Under the pieces are notes generated by a model that did no database searches, had not been told where the DNA came from, and saw only the letters and a list, made by a program, of their open reading frames with translations. A stretch of DNA of 64,000 nucleotides from JANSWY01 sp965267245 (GTDB taxonomy: Bacteria; Bacteroidota; Bacteroidia; Cytophagales; Cyclobacteriaceae), in assembly GCA_965267245.1 (NCBI GenBank), contig OZ253939.1:744001-808000 (forward strand), given 5' to 3'. The position numbers and the translations under genes are program-made. Shown here piece after piece: positions 63,315 to 64,000 of the stretch (position 1 is its first letter; each line of letters starts with the position of its first letter).

Positions 63315-64000
63315 TCAATTGATCCGATTTGAACTGTTTTACCAACTCAAACAACGAGCGCTCCCATTCCTGGTGGTCCTCTTTGTATTGTTTGGTTACA
63401 TGTCTGGTGCCAATGGATTTTCGTCAGACAATGTGAATGTGAATGCCAATTATCAGGTATTCTACAATATGGGACTCTTCACCCTGGGAAGTGTTTTCAT
63501 CATCATGTTCTTTGCTGTTGCGGGTGTATTACGTGACAGCCAATTTAAAATGGATGAAATCGTCTACAGTAGCCCTGTAGCGAAATCAAAGTTCTTTTGG
63601 ACTCGTTTTGCTGGTATTTATGTGCTTTCAGTGGTCGCCTTCTCCCCGTTCATTTTTGGAATAATCGCAGGTCACACTTTACCGCCACACGATCCTGATA
63701 GATTAGGTCCATTTAATCTGATAGTTTACATCATACCCTGGCTCACTATGGTATTGCCGAACATCTTTACTTGCACTACAGTATTATTTTCCATCAGTTT
63801 ACTTGCTCGCAGTAGTGTTGCCACCTACGTGGGGGCAGTTTTGGTGTATGGGTTTTATTTCATTTGTTCAATATTCCTGAATTCACCGCTCATGGCTAGT
63901 TCGGTACCAGCTTCACCAGAAGCTATGGCCATTGCAGCAATAGCTGATCCTTTTGGGCTTTCTGCTTTCTTTGAGCAAACACAATTTTGGACACCTTATG
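63307..64000 (+). CDS. ABC-2-type permease, N-terminal part (perhaps fused to M1 aminopeptidase)
   Basis: The frame from ATG 63307 stays open to the window end, giving at least 231 residues. It has about six membrane segments and the pattern of the large Bacteroidota permeases joined to an M1-type aminopeptidase: MLNQLIRFELFYQLKQRALP, VNVNANYQVFYNMGLFTL, VLRDSQFKMDEIVYSSPV and HDPDRLGPFNLIVYI. The C-terminal part is outside the window, so the fusion cannot be confirmed. It overlaps the ATPase gene by 8 bp and should be its membrane partner. Confidence 0.85.
   Translation, partial: MLNQLIRFELFYQLKQRALPFLVVLFVLFGYMSGANGFSSDNVNVNANYQVFYNMGLFTLGSVFIIMFFAVAGVLRDSQFKMDEIVYSSPVAKSKFFWTRFAGIYVLSVVAFSPFIFGIIAGHTLPPHDPDRLGPFNLIVYIIPWLTMVLPNIFTCTTVLFSISLLARSSVATYVGAVLVYGFYFICSIFLNSPLMASSVPASPEAMAIAAIADPFGLSAFFEQTQFWTPY

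Noticed and set aside
1..64000. tRNA, rRNA, transposase, integrase or phage genes
   Set aside because: None was seen on either strand by reading translated frames and intergenic regions; a covariance-model scan would be needed to exclude small RNAs.

Overview
The window looks like chromosomal DNA of a Bacteroidota bacterium, probably of the Cytophagales type. The evidence is AT-rich DNA with weak ribosome binding sites, a type IX secretion (T9SS) C-terminal sorting domain, a DUF2807 lipoprotein, membrane-anchored AraC and LytTR regulators, a 7TM-DISM histidine kinase, a PadR plus prefix-domain permease pair, and many secreted or lipoprotein beta-propeller and S41 proteins. I saw no tRNA, rRNA, CRISPR array, transposase or phage gene. 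The gene content is mainly signalling, envelope and protease functions with one clear central-metabolism enzyme, pyruvate phosphate dikinase.

Layout. 1-6524 (minus): an operon of a secreted PQQ-type propeller, a WD40-caspase, a small secreted protein and a CHASE2 protein that is cut by the window edge. 6855-9621 (minus): CPBP protease, membrane AraC regulator, SGNH lipoprotein. 9688-17273 (minus): SPOR protein, then the transglutaminase / ATP-grasp-alpha-E / transglutaminase-DUF2126 amidoligase-type cluster. 17685-19898 (plus): SUMF1-like protein plus a T9SS cargo protein. 20430-25420: flavin monooxygenase, chorismate-lyase-like protein, chemoreceptor (minus) and O-methyltransferase; three of their upstream regions share the octamer ATTACGCA. 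25493-31279 (minus): TauE permease, then a histidine kinase / AraC / S41 peptidase operon.

31461-33631 (plus): STAS-like protein, Crp/Fnr regulator, membrane protein and START-like protein. 33719-38909 (minus): thioredoxin, secreted proteins and a large BNR/VPS10 propeller. 39112-40215: membrane nucleotidyl cyclase. 40275-44362 (minus): secreted helical protein, 4HB-type membrane protein, AraC regulator and TPR-S41 peptidase. 44538-49220: a further AraC regulator, an NTF2-like protein, and PadR plus FtsX/MacB permease. 49374-54168: ppdK with a strong terminator, then a PAS/GAF histidine kinase. 54169-54466: a decayed 10-bp-period intergenic repeat. 54467-60225: DUF2807 lipoprotein, a second Crp/Fnr plus START-like pair, a 58-aa glycine-rich membrane peptide, a GESHD-motif protein, a membrane LytTR regulator, a lipoprotein and a small helical protein. 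60372-64000: LytS/LytTR two-component pair divergent from an ABC transporter whose permease runs off the window.

Two regulatory patterns seem most worth following. A conserved block of about 75 bp lies upstream of both the membrane LytTR gene and the 58-aa peptide gene, suggesting a small autoregulated circuit. The ATTACGCA octamer precedes three neighbouring genes. A wider pattern is that membrane AraC regulators sit directly upstream of protease genes three times, and Crp/Fnr regulators precede START-like genes twice.
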